A stretch of DNA of 33,584 nucleotides from Verrucomicrobiales bacterium. GTDB taxonomy: Bacteria; Verrucomicrobiota; Verrucomicrobiia; Limisphaerales; F1-12-MAGs170. How positions within the stretch are numbered: position 1 is the stretch's first letter; every line of letters begins with the position of its first letter. The stretch spans positions 1-33,584 of the forward strand of contig SXMN01000141.1 in assembly GCA_005777315.1 (NCBI GenBank). The letters are read 5' to 3'. Shown here in pieces: positions 7,641 to 16,000 of the stretch. Below the pieces are notes generated by a model. That model worked only from the letters and a program-made list of their open reading frames with translations. It was not told the DNA's origin and searched no databases. Position numbers and translations under genes: made by a program.

Positions 7641-9071
7641 GTGTCCACTTCTGCTCCATCGGTTCTGATCGTTGAAGACGACAGCGGACTGCTTGTCCTG
7701 ATCGCAAGATGCTTGAGGCGGGAGGGACTCGGGGTCTCGACGGCTGCATCCTGTGAGGAGGCTTCGCGGCAGCTTCGCGAGTTCACCCCCAATTTGCTGC
7801 TGCTTGACCTCAAATTACCGGATGCCCAGGGACATGAATTGATCGAGCGCATTGGGGCGGGCACTGTGGAACGTCCGTTCATCATCATGACTGGACAGGG
7901 AGATGAAAGAGTGGCTGTTGAAATGATGAAGCGGGGAGCTCTGGATTACCTGGTCAAGGATCGCGATTTTCTCGAACTGCTGCCAGCACGGGTGGGGCGC
8001 GCTTTGGCGCAGTTGGCCAAGGATCGAAAGATTGTGGAGGCGGAAGAAGCATTGCGGCGCGAGCATGCCTTTACCAACGCTCTTCTTCACACATCCGCGG
8101 CGCTGGTGGTGGTATTGGATGGCGGAGGGAGAATTGTGCGTTTCAATCCCGCATGTGAACGGATGAGTGGCTTTGCGTTTTCAGAAGTTCATGGGCGAGT
8201 GCTCTGGGAGATCCTGTCGCCCGAAGCGGAGCGGGAGGCGGCTCAGGAGGCGTTTCAGTGTTTATGGGAGCACAAGGAGGCCGTTCAAACCGAGCAGACC
8301 TGGTTCTCGCGAAGTGGCGAGAGGAGGCTCATCGCATGGTCCCACGCCACCTTGCGCGATGCTGCGGACCGTGCGGAGTACGTCATGGGCACCGGGATTG
8401 ACATCACTGACCGTCGCAGACTTGAACAGGAGATTCTTCAAGTCAGCGAGATCGAGCAACGGCGCATCGGTCACGACCTTCACGATGGAATCTGCCAATA
8501 CCTTGTGGGAGTCGAACTGATGAGCCAGGTGTTGCGACGCAATGTCGAGCGACGGTCCAAGGCCCTGGGCGAACAGATTTCTCAAATTGCGGAACACGTT
8601 CGTGAGGCCATTGCCCAGACTCGTTCGCTGGCCCGCGGACTTTCGCCAGTGCTGCTCGATGCGGATGGCTTGATGACGGCGTTGACGGAGCTTGCCGCCA
8701 GCACTGAGAAGCTTTTCAAAGTCCGCTGTCTGTTCCATTCCCTGGGGCGAACGAAAGTAACGGATCACGCGACTGCGACGCATCTCTACCGAATCGCGCA
8801 GGAGGCCGTGAACAATGCGGCCAAGCACGCTCACGCCAGCTTGATAGACATCAAACTGGTTGCTGCGACAGGTCGATTGATGATCGAAGTGACGGACGAC
8901 GGGACCGGGTTGCCGGAAGCGGCGACGAGGCGCGCTGGAATGGGGCTTCACATCATGCAGTACCGGGCGAGCATGATCAGAGCGACACTGACCGTGGCAC
9001 GCGGGGTGGAGCGCGGCACGGTCGTGACTTGCTCACTGCCGCGGGGTGCATCAAAGTCCAGAGCGAAGTGA
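7641..9071 (+). CDS. soluble hybrid sensor histidine kinase: REC-PAS-HisKA_3-HATPase_c
   Basis: Cytoplasmic kinase of 476 residues with no membrane segment. Residues 6-125 form a receiver (D56 phospho-acceptor, K106). Residues 140-258 are a PAS domain with its PAC part. Residues 268-335 are the HisKA_3 dimerisation unit with H278 in the IGHDLHDG motif. Residues 375-470 are the ATPase with N-box EAVNNAAKHAH and glycine boxes DDGTGLP and GMGLHIM. This is the NarX/DegS type that pairs with LuxR-family regulators, which matches the next gene. The start is a GTG at 7641. Having an N-terminal receiver suggests it takes phosphate or a conformational signal from another kinase, probably through the preceding Rcp1-like receiver. 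Confidence 0.94.
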   Translation: MSTSAPSVLIVEDDSGLLVLIARCLRREGLGVSTAASCEEASRQLREFTPNLLLLDLKLPDAQGHELIERIGAGTVERPFIIMTGQGDERVAVEMMKRGALDYLVKDRDFLELLPARVGRALAQLAKDRKIVEAEEALRREHAFTNALLHTSAALVVVLDGGGRIVRFNPACERMSGFAFSEVHGRVLWEILSPEAEREAAQEAFQCLWEHKEAVQTEQTWFSRSGERRLIAWSHATLRDAADRAEYVMGTGIDITDRRRLEQEILQVSEIEQRRIGHDLHDGICQYLVGVELMSQVLRRNVERRSKALGEQISQIAEHVREAIAQTRSLARGLSPVLLDADGLMTALTELAASTEKLFKVRCLFHSLGRTKVTDHATATHLYRIAQEAVNNAAKHAHASLIDIKLVAATGRLMIEVTDDGTGLPEAATRRAGMGLHIMQYRASMIRATLTVARGVERGTVVTCSLPRGASKSRAK

Positions 9072-9766
9072 AATCCGCCAAGACTAAAAAAGCATCCCCA
9101 GGCGCTGTCGCCCGCAAGAAAGTCTTCCTTGTGGACGATCACCCCATCATGCGCCAGGGATTGAAGCAGTTGATCGACAACGAGCCGGACCTGTCAGTTT
9201 GCGGCGAAGCGGCTGATTCGCATGAAGCGATCACCGGCATCCAGGCGCTGACGCCAGACCTGGTGTTGCTCGACATTTCTCTTCCCGGCCGGAGCGGTCT
9301 TGAGTTGCTCAAGGATCTTCATGCATTGCGGCCGGGAATTCTGGTGCTGGTCGTTTCGATGCATGACGAGTCGCTCTACGTCGAGCGCGTGCTGAAAGCA
9401 GGGGGACGCGGTTACATCATGAAACAGGAGGGTGGAGAGAAGTTTCTCGAAGCGATCCGGCATGTTCTCAAGGGGCAGATTTACGTGAGCCAAAAGATGT
9501 CAGCCAAACTTCTGGAAATCTTCTCAGGTCGCCGGGAGGAGGCCGCCAGTTCGCCTGTGGAATTCCTGACCGACAGGGAATTTGAAGTGTTTCAGTTGAT
9601 TGGAGCGGGCAGGAGTACGCGGGAGATCGCCAACGAACTGAAATTGAGCGTCAAGACGGTCGAAGTTCACCGCATCAACATCAAGGAGAAGCTCAAGCTC
9701 AACACTTCCAATGAACTCATCTGGTATGCCGTGCGCTGGGGCGAATCCCAAAGCCCGCCGGCATGA
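9068..9766 (+). CDS. NarL/FixJ-type response regulator
   Basis: DNA-binding response regulator of 232 residues. The receiver spans 17-135 with D23, D24 and phospho-acceptor D69 (LVLLDISLP), S97 and K119. A LuxR-type HTH follows at about 165-225 (LTDREFEVFQLIGAG, then EIANELKLSVKTVEVH). I chose GTG 9068 because it overlaps the kinase stop as GTGA and has a GAG-type ribosome-binding site; a TTG at 9029 in the same frame is less likely. Coupled translation with the kinase indicates a cognate pair. The target genes are unknown; the flanking cbb3 cluster is one candidate. Confidence 0.94.
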   Translation: MKSAKTKKASPGAVARKKVFLVDDHPIMRQGLKQLIDNEPDLSVCGEAADSHEAITGIQALTPDLVLLDISLPGRSGLELLKDLHALRPGILVLVVSMHDESLYVERVLKAGGRGYIMKQEGGEKFLEAIRHVLKGQIYVSQKMSAKLLEIFSGRREEAASSPVEFLTDREFEVFQLIGAGRSTREIANELKLSVKTVEVHRINIKEKLKLNTSNELIWYAVRWGESQSPPA

Positions 9767-9875
9767 CACGAGGCAACTCCAGGCTCGCCAAACAACCAGA
9801 GCACATTTTCAAACACCTTTCATCAGTTCATGGTGTGACAGAACAGCGCATTTCCAGCGGAAAACGTGGCATTTC

Positions 9876-9909
9876 AAAAAAAACAGGCGCAAAATTGTCT
9901 TTGCGCCTG
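9876..9909 (-). terminator. intrinsic terminator for the minus-strand block
   Basis: CAGGCGCAAA (9884-9893) and TTTGCGCCTG (9900-9909) form a perfect 10-bp stem with a 6-base loop. On the minus strand the stem is followed directly by eight T (complement of 9876-9883). It lies 25 bases beyond the stop of the gene at 9934. On the + strand there is no T-run after the stem, so it serves the minus strand. Confidence 0.85.
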
Positions 9910-9933
9910 CGTGCTATTGCGATCCACCGCGAC

Positions 9934-12090
9934 TCAGCGGCGGCGAATTTTCACCTTGGGACCGGCAGGGGCGTCCTGGATAGTCAGCGAGGCTTTTGGC
10001 GCCAACAAATTGATTGTGTAGGACGGATTGGCAAGCAACGCGAGGATCACGGCTTCATTACCTTCAACAAGGCTGTCCTGAATCGGTTTTGCTTGCAGTG
10101 CGATGCTGGTTGAGCCGGCTGGAATTGTGATGGTGGTGTCTATTTGTTGATAGTCAGTGCCGTTGGTCGCGGTGCCTCCTATCTTCAAGGAAATTATCAA
10201 GTCGCTGGCCACTGCCACATTTGAAGTGACCGTGAACGTTCCGGTGTCAGGCCCGACTTCCGAAGCCGTGGAATCCGTGACAGCCATCGAGATAACTGGT
10301 ATGATCGGAGGAGGGGGAGTCGGAACTGGAGCTGCGATCGTTGCTGAAGCAAAAATTCCCTGACTCAGATTGAAGTAGCTTCCGCTGCCGGAGACTTCGA
10401 GTTTTTCGGCACGGACCTCATAGCCATAGCTCCCTGGGGCGACGCTGGTATCGGTGAAACTCGTGGAAGTCACGGCTGAGGTGTTGATGCGCACGAATGC
10501 ACCCGAAGGACTCGTCGCGCGGTAGATATGATATCCAGACACCTGATCTGCTGAAGGCGTCCATGTGAGCGTGACGTCGCCTCCGCTGACCGAGGAGGCG
10601 AGGCCGGATGCCGGAGCGACGGTATGCAGACGCAGTGTTGGATCACCGAGCAGCGCGACATGCACTTGAAATGCACCGTAGTTTTGTTGCTGATAAGTTC
10701 CGAGGTTATTCTGGCTTGCTGCGGCGCTGAAACCGATTGGCTCGCCGAGCCCCATGTGATGGAAGAACCAGTTTGGGCGGCCTGCCCAGGCACTGGTGAG
10801 CGTGTAGGAAGGCGACGCCAGTGCAGCTCGGAGGAAATTATCCTGTGAATCCCAGTCCCCAAAGTAGCTGCCGAAATAGGCGGTGAACACGGCGCGCAGA
10901 TCGTTCGAGGCGAAGTCCGACGTGGTGGCAACTCCGGCGGCGCTGGTGAATGTTCCCGGTCCGCAGCCGTAAGCCCAGAGGTAATTCTGACTGCTCAATG
11001 TGGAAACGAACTGACCCGCAGGAGCGGAGCTGATGTTCGATGCGCCGAAGAAAGGGGCGAAGTTACGCCAGCCGTTGGCCGCAAAAGCCTCATTGTTGAA
11101 TGTGCCAAATGAATCGACCACAAGACCCCGGCGGTCAGCATCGATGAGTTTGTGGCGGAAGTTATGATCCTTGTTCAGATATTGGCGCAGGAGTTCGGTT
11201 TCCGATTTGGAGAATGAAGGAAGATTGCTCAAGTCAACGCGTCCAACCTGGAGTTTCACGATCGAGGGCACGGTTGACTCGTCGAACTTTCCATCGCCTG
11301 GAATGTTATGGTTCCTTGCGCTGCTGGCCTTGATGGAATTTACACGAATGTCCGACCAGGCACCGTCGAGATCGCCGTAGTAAATATCCGATGGCCATGC
11401 TCCAAGGTGGTCAGGATTATGGCCGTCCGGAACAATGTTTCCAGAGTAGGCCACCGGAACATGTCCGAAAAGGAAGACAGATTTAACGTTCGCGGGATCG
11501 CTTGCGTAATCCGCTTGAATCAGTGCTTTCACGCTGGCGGGCGAATCGGTGCTCGCAACGTCATGGCGAAGCACGCCCCAGCCGTCGCCCGTCAGATCCT
11601 GCTCGAGACGGCTCAGTTCGGACGCGAGCGCGGCACTGTGAGCGTTGTCAACGATGAGGATTACTTTGCCGCGATTATGCGTGGCGGGCACTTCGATGCC
11701 GGCATACACGTAACCGAAACCATTGTAGCCGCTGGCGATTTTCTGCACTTGATATTCGTAAGCGACTCCGGCGGACACGGCGTCATCGGAATAGCTGATT
11801 ACCGTCCCAGGCAACGAGACAACCGGGTTCCAATCGCTAGCATCACGAGATTTTTTCGAAACGATGTAGCTGGTCGGCGTTCCAGAAGAATCCTGTGGCC
11901 AGCTCAGATTGATCTGAGCGGGCGAGGATTGCACCTGTGCGCTGAGCTGTACGGCGAAGTCTGAAGTTTGAGCTCCGTGCGTGACCATGGACGATATGAC
12001 CAGCGCAGTAGAGAAGAGGAAAAGTTTCGGACGGAGGAAGCGTTCATCGCTTCCATTCGCCCCCAGAGGAGTGATTCGCAAAGCATCCAT
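9934..12090 (-). CDS. secreted protein with FN3, C25 (gingipain)-like and Calx-beta domains
   Basis: A 718-residue exported protein. A signal sequence lies at about 22-43 (hydrophobic run FLFSTALVISSMV, then THGAQT). Residues 47-135 form a fibronectin type III domain. Residues 140-488 resemble the gingipain C25 fold: a VILIVDNAH strand, a VKSVFLFGHVPVAY core, and a closing LLGDPTLRL segment typical of that family. FN3 number two is at 495-585, a Pro-rich linker at 588-598 and a Calx-beta domain at 600-705; the protein ends PKVKIRRR. Where C25 peptidases carry GHG and a catalytic Cys, this protein seems to have GCGPG (375-379) and an AYFGSYFGDW segment, so peptidase activity is doubtful. It is the last gene of the minus-strand block and is followed by a strong terminator. 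The role at the cell surface is inferred. Confidence 0.8.
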   Translation of the reverse strand: MDALRITPLGANGSDERFLRPKLFLFSTALVISSMVTHGAQTSDFAVQLSAQVQSSPAQINLSWPQDSSGTPTSYIVSKKSRDASDWNPVVSLPGTVISYSDDAVSAGVAYEYQVQKIASGYNGFGYVYAGIEVPATHNRGKVILIVDNAHSAALASELSRLEQDLTGDGWGVLRHDVASTDSPASVKALIQADYASDPANVKSVFLFGHVPVAYSGNIVPDGHNPDHLGAWPSDIYYGDLDGAWSDIRVNSIKASSARNHNIPGDGKFDESTVPSIVKLQVGRVDLSNLPSFSKSETELLRQYLNKDHNFRHKLIDADRRGLVVDSFGTFNNEAFAANGWRNFAPFFGASNISSAPAGQFVSTLSSQNYLWAYGCGPGTFTSAAGVATTSDFASNDLRAVFTAYFGSYFGDWDSQDNFLRAALASPSYTLTSAWAGRPNWFFHHMGLGEPIGFSAAASQNNLGTYQQQNYGAFQVHVALLGDPTLRLHTVAPASGLASSVSGGDVTLTWTPSADQVSGYHIYRATSPSGAFVRINTSAVTSTSFTDTSVAPGSYGYEVRAEKLEVSGSGSYFNLSQGIFASATIAAPVPTPPPPIIPVISMAVTDSTASEVGPDTGTFTVTSNVAVASDLIISLKIGGTATNGTDYQQIDTTITIPAGSTSIALQAKPIQDSLVEGNEAVILALLANPSYTINLLAPKASLTIQDAPAGPKVKIRRR

Positions 12091-12187
12091 GCTGCTGAAT
12101 GGATCGGCATGGCGGGCTTGCGAGTTGAGGGCTTTATCGTCTGATTACGCTGTAGGACGATGACCGATACGGAGATGGACTGATGGA

Positions 12188-12208
12188 TGACAATTGGACA
12201 GGATTGTC
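12188..12208 (-). promoter_or_regulatory. candidate operator, copy 1 of a 21-base semi-palindrome
   Basis: The + strand reads TGACA, a 12-base centre containing TGGACAGGA, then TGTC. GACAAT and ATTGTC form a 6-bp dyad. It matches the site at 27728-27748 at 18 of 21 positions. It lies 97 bases upstream of the ATG of the secreted C25-like protein. The strand given is that of the gene it precedes. Confidence 0.45.
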
Positions 12209-12225
12209 CGTGTGTAAGACAATCC
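12201..12225. other. 8-bp perfect inverted repeat in the intergenic gap
   Basis: GGATTGTC (12201-12208) and GACAATCC (12218-12225) flank a 9-base centre. The left arm is shared with the 21-base site next to it, so three GACAAT/ATTGTC half-sites lie in 38 bases. There is no T-run on either side. Multiple half-sites fit a regulator-binding region better than a terminator. Confidence 0.45.
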
Positions 12226-12276
12226 ACGCCTCGACGAAGGTTTTCAAACAGGCAACAGGGGGGTGGCTCCCGAGCC

Positions 12277-14562
12277 CTATTGGTTGGGCATCATGCGATC
12301 CAGTATGAATCCCTTGGATTTGCCGTCGAGTTGATCGCGAACGGATCGGGCCCGGGCGGCGATAAATCGTTTGATCTGATGTCCAGTTCGTCGCGGATCA
12401 GTAGGATCCCCCGTCCAGCGCGGTAGCTTTCGTTCAGCGACCGCCTCCTCGAAGCGTTCCAGCCGGAAGGTTGACTCAGCGGCGACTGAGTCACGGATGG
12501 CAGCGGCGAGTTCATCGATGCGGCGGCCAAGGCGATCGGAAGTAAACTTGGTGGCCAGCAATTCGCGCATCTGTTCACGGTAGGTTTTGCGAAATTCCTC
12601 GACACGCATCACTCTATCCAGGAATCGATTCTCGCCTACCCAGGGATGCCAGATGTCAGCGCGCTCTCGCGTCTCGACCGTGCCGATGAAGGGGAAGTTC
12701 CCCCAGCTGTGATCAAGATCCCAAGGGATAAATCCAAACTTGTTCGAACGTGGATCAAGGTAGGCATAATAATTCTGCCCCATGGCGAACAAACTATCGT
12801 AGCTGGAAATCAATGTCAGTGCGCCCAGAAACCGCGCAAACGCCTCGTAGTCGAGGAATTCCCCAAGTCGGCGCGCGAACTCCGCATCGTCCGCGTGGGA
12901 AACAAGTTTGGCGAACTCGATGACGCGGCGTTGCTGGGCCTCTGTTGCCTTGGTCTTGACATCGTAGATAGCGGCGTAAGCAGACCAATCGTCGCCAATG
13001 TCTTCAAAAAGCTTGTACGTGACCGGCTTGAAAACAGGCGCTGCCTTGCTGCCAAATCGATTCTTCGCGAAAGCGGCATCGATGTTTTCCACGATCAGAT
13101 ACAAGCCGAGGGGTTTCTGCGCGAACTGACCCTCCACACTGAGGTCCAGGTAGGCGTACGCGGTTCGCGGCGATGGCACGCCGCAGTCGCGGAAGAACTC
13201 ATGTCCCAGGGCGTCAGCCATGTAGGATCTGTCTTCAATCAGATTGGTGAAGTTGACCACTTCGGTCTCTCCAAGCACCTGTGTTTGGTTGAACTTGTCG
13301 AGTTTGACCTTGAATGAGCGCTTCATTCCAAAAAGCGAACCCAGGAAGGTGCCATTGCCCTTGAGGCGCGCGGCAACGTCAGGAAACATCACACCGCCAA
13401 ATTCAAAGTCGGCATGCACCCAGTCAAATTCGAATCCTAAAACTCCCGACAATCCGCTGCGTTTGGCTTTTGGGTTCTTCAATTGAATCTTCCCATCGCC
13501 TGACATCATTCCAGGCAACGGCGGAATTCGCTTTGGCTCCGCGGCCTGCCATTGATCTGGTGAGAATTTCAAGTGTGCTTTCCAAACATTCGTGACATGA
13601 AACAGGTCTTCACTGGTGCGGATATCCAATGCGCTCGGCAACAGACGCACGGGATCGGCAGGCCATGGACGAGCCGATTGGACGAGTTCGGGGGCCTTGC
13701 TCACGCTCTGGCGTATTGACCATTCCAGAAACCATGCAAGCAACGGTCCCTTGGTAAATCCCAGATAAGCTCCGAGCACAAGAAATCCCAGCAGGACGGT
13801 GAGGACTGCCGAGCCTTTCAGCGCCGTGGTCATCCAGCGTTTCCATTTGGCCCAGGTCAACCTGGCCAGTGTCGAACGTGTGAGCGCAAAGGCGGGGCCG
13901 CCTGTGTTTCGCACCGGAATGTTTGCGAGAATTTCTCCAGCGAGAGATTCCGGGAAAGTGGTGTTGCTTCCGCAACCGACGCAGAGAGATTGAAAGGTCT
14001 CGCTATCGAGCTTCAGCCCGCGCTTGTGGAGTCGGCTCATCAACTTTCGCGTGCTTTTGGCAACCCGCTTCCGGATGCGGCTTTCCCGGGTACGGAGGAT
14101 TTGCGCGGACTCAATCCAAGTACGATTGCAGACGAGTTGTACCAGCACCGCGTCGCGGAGTTTTGATGGCAGTTTATCGAGGGCCGGGTCCAGCAAAGGG
14201 ATGAAACGCATCCGGGAATCGGTGATCGTCTCAGACTGCCCCGATGTTTCACTCGCTGAAAGGGCAGGGGAGGCTTGTTTTGCAATTCGTTGAAGTTTTA
14301 GTGCTGCGAGCCGGGTCGCCTTGAAGAGCCAGCCTGCAAGGACAGTGTTTCGTGAAATCGAGCGAGCGCGTCTGGCAAGAGCGAAGAAAGCCGCGCTTGC
14401 AGCCTCGGAGGCTTGCGTGTCGTTTACGGTCTGCCGGCGTGCCGCGGCGAAGACCAACGGGAGGTGACGATCGAGAATGAGTCCGAAATTCTCTGGCGAA
14501 CGTTCCTTCTGGAAGGCTCGTAAAAGTTCCCGATCTGATTTGGTTGCTGATTGTTCCTGCAT
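12277..14562 (-). CDS. sigma-70 (ECF-like) region fused through a membrane helix to a CotH kinase domain
   Basis: One uninterrupted 761-residue frame. Residues 8-92 match sigma region 2 (ELLRAFQKE..., VFAAARRQTVNDTQ, AGWLFKATRLAALKLQR), and 127-183 match region 4 with an HTH (TWIESAQILRTRESRIRKRV). Then C194-V-G-C197 and a membrane helix at about 250-270. Residues 340-745 form a CotH kinase domain: KGNGTFLGS with KRSFKVKLDKF (401-423), LGLYLIVENIDAAFAKNRFG (485-504), and NYYAYLDPRSNKFGFIPWDLDHSWG (597-621), which holds the putative catalytic and metal-binding Asp. CotH domains phosphorylate secreted proteins such as spore coat proteins. If the helix inserts N-in, sigma is cytoplasmic and the kinase periplasmic. 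It follows the GT2 gene by 52 bases. No frameshift or stop separates the parts. Confidence 0.85.
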   Translation of the reverse strand: MQEQSATKSDRELLRAFQKERSPENFGLILDRHLPLVFAAARRQTVNDTQASEAASAAFFALARRARSISRNTVLAGWLFKATRLAALKLQRIAKQASPALSASETSGQSETITDSRMRFIPLLDPALDKLPSKLRDAVLVQLVCNRTWIESAQILRTRESRIRKRVAKSTRKLMSRLHKRGLKLDSETFQSLCVGCGSNTTFPESLAGEILANIPVRNTGGPAFALTRSTLARLTWAKWKRWMTTALKGSAVLTVLLGFLVLGAYLGFTKGPLLAWFLEWSIRQSVSKAPELVQSARPWPADPVRLLPSALDIRTSEDLFHVTNVWKAHLKFSPDQWQAAEPKRIPPLPGMMSGDGKIQLKNPKAKRSGLSGVLGFEFDWVHADFEFGGVMFPDVAARLKGNGTFLGSLFGMKRSFKVKLDKFNQTQVLGETEVVNFTNLIEDRSYMADALGHEFFRDCGVPSPRTAYAYLDLSVEGQFAQKPLGLYLIVENIDAAFAKNRFGSKAAPVFKPVTYKLFEDIGDDWSAYAAIYDVKTKATEAQQRRVIEFAKLVSHADDAEFARRLGEFLDYEAFARFLGALTLISSYDSLFAMGQNYYAYLDPRSNKFGFIPWDLDHSWGNFPFIGTVETRERADIWHPWVGENRFLDRVMRVEEFRKTYREQMRELLATKFTSDRLGRRIDELAAAIRDSVAAESTFRLERFEEAVAERKLPRWTGDPTDPRRTGHQIKRFIAARARSVRDQLDGKSKGFILDRMMPNQ

Positions 14563-14614
14563 GAATGTGCGCGGAATCTGTCACCAGGATGCAACATTCG
14601 CAATCGGAGAGATG

Positions 14615-15352
14615 CTACGTTCCACGGCGAGGTTCTGTGTTCATTGAAACTCCGGGAGTGCCGATGTTGCTCATCTCCCAACCTTGCTGTCGGATCGCTT
14701 CCCCAAGGATCACGTCATCGCCGTGGCGGGTCAGCCGAGGATCAGGCCAGTCCAGGATTCTCACCGCAGAGGTCCGTATCAGCCAGCATCCTCCGAAGAT
14801 GAACAGCCAACGTCCATCACCCGTACCTTGTCCCCGAAAATCCAGTTCACCCTTGCCACCGGGTCGCCAGGAAGGAGGAGGCAAGCCGCGATACCAGTCG
14901 GACGACCGCACGAAACCAGCGATGTTCTCAATGTCCGTGAATGCCAATCTGTGATTGCACTGCCCCATCGCCCCCCAAATCACCGTCGTTTTCGGAGCGG
15001 CCTCCGCGGCGTGAATCCATTCGTTGAGCGCACCCGAATCCCTGATGAAGGAATCGTCATCGAACCACCAGATGTACTCGGTCGTGATGTTCGCAAACAT
15101 CCGACGCATCATCGGACATTTGCTCAGATTCCTCGGACTGATAATGAGTTCGTCGATATCCCCGGATCGGTGGCGCTCGTAGAGAAACGACAGAGTGTCG
15201 GCTCCGACAGCATTGGCCCCGACTACAAGCCTGAAGTCTGCGCGATCGCAGTTTGACCAGATCGATTCGAGTGTTCGCTTCGCCAGTCGGAACTGCTCGC
15301 CAAACGTCAGAACACAGAGCGTGAGTCGTGGTTTGCTGACGTGTTGGCTCAT
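14615..15352 (-). CDS. family 2-like glycosyltransferase
   Basis: A 245-residue GT-A fold transferase. The N-terminal strand LTLCVLTFGEQFRLAKRTLESIW (10-32) is the nucleotide-sugar-binding start of GT2 enzymes. YIWWFDDDSFIRD holds the DxD metal motif, and a later HGDDVILGEAIRQQGW resembles the acceptor-side ED-type motif. No membrane segment or signal is seen, so it is likely cytoplasmic. Donor and acceptor cannot be predicted. It lies 39 bases after the preceding unknown gene and 52 bases before the sigma/CotH gene, all on one strand, consistent with one transcript. Confidence 0.85.
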   Translation of the reverse strand: MSQHVSKPRLTLCVLTFGEQFRLAKRTLESIWSNCDRADFRLVVGANAVGADTLSFLYERHRSGDIDELIISPRNLSKCPMMRRMFANITTEYIWWFDDDSFIRDSGALNEWIHAAEAAPKTTVIWGAMGQCNHRLAFTDIENIAGFVRSSDWYRGLPPPSWRPGGKGELDFRGQGTGDGRWLFIFGGCWLIRTSAVRILDWPDPRLTRHGDDVILGEAIRQQGWEMSNIGTPGVSMNTEPRRGT

Positions 15353-15391
15353 GTCGCCACATTCGGCCAGATATCTCCGCGGGCCTGATGA

Positions 15392-16000
15392 TCAAGGCAC
15401 TTTGATGGCGGACGAGCTTGAATGCGGATTCCATTTCACGACAAAGGTCAACGCGGTGATCTGCAGGCTCGCCGCGGCTTTGGTCGGCTGGATCGAAAAC
15501 CATTTGATCACTTTGCCATAGCCTTGCTTTCCTGGAAACACGCCCCGGCCTTTTTCGGGTTCATGATCGTCCAAGTCCTCAACAAACTTGATGTAATTGT
15601 CGCGGGCGATATCGAAGTCCGATTGGCCGCTGATTTTTGAGAACTCATCCAGCAGGCGAGCCAGTTTATCAAGAAGCTGCGTATAGACCGCCTCGAGCCG
15701 TCGATAACCCGGAGAGTTTTTGTAAACCGCCGGGTTCGCCACAAAGTATGGGTCGTTGGGATCCACATGACTGAAATCGGACTGGGGATGAGGCACTTGC
15801 TTGCAAGCTTTCCCTTGAATTGGTTCGGGATCGGTGTTGGGGCTCTGTTCGTCACCATTTGGGAAGTTTGGTGTCGGTCGTTTGACTGTCGTGGGCGCGC
15901 TTGTCAGCACTTCCGCCTTGAAACCCGCAAGGGTCGGTTTGGGAACCCAGATATAATCTGGCACCTCATGGAAACTGCCTATGGAGTCCTTAACTTGCAT
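15392..16000 (-). CDS. unknown protein between two glycosyltransferase genes
   Basis: A 202-residue protein I do not recognise. The N-terminal third is Pro/Thr/Ser-rich and looks disordered (PTPNFPNGDEQSPNTDPEP). Residues 100-145 are probably helical or coiled-coil (RRLEAVYTQLLDKLARLLDEF). The C-terminal third contains beta-type segments ending in a polar tail with four serines in a row. No signal peptide or membrane helix is seen. Its ATG overlaps the stop of the GT9 gene by 11 bases, so translation is coupled and the frame is very likely real. It could be a glycosylation substrate or partner of the flanking transferases; that is speculation from context. Confidence 0.7.
   Translation of the reverse strand: MQVKDSIGSFHEVPDYIWVPKPTLAGFKAEVLTSAPTTVKRPTPNFPNGDEQSPNTDPEPIQGKACKQVPHPQSDFSHVDPNDPYFVANPAVYKNSPGYRRLEAVYTQLLDKLARLLDEFSKISGQSDFDIARDNYIKFVEDLDDHEPEKGRGVFPGKQGYGKVIKWFSIQPTKAAASLQITALTFVVKWNPHSSSSAIKVP

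Noticed and set aside
9763..10113. Plus-strand frame after the NarL regulator
   Set aside because: It runs through the minus-strand terminator and into the antisense of the Calx-beta domain; no family likeness.
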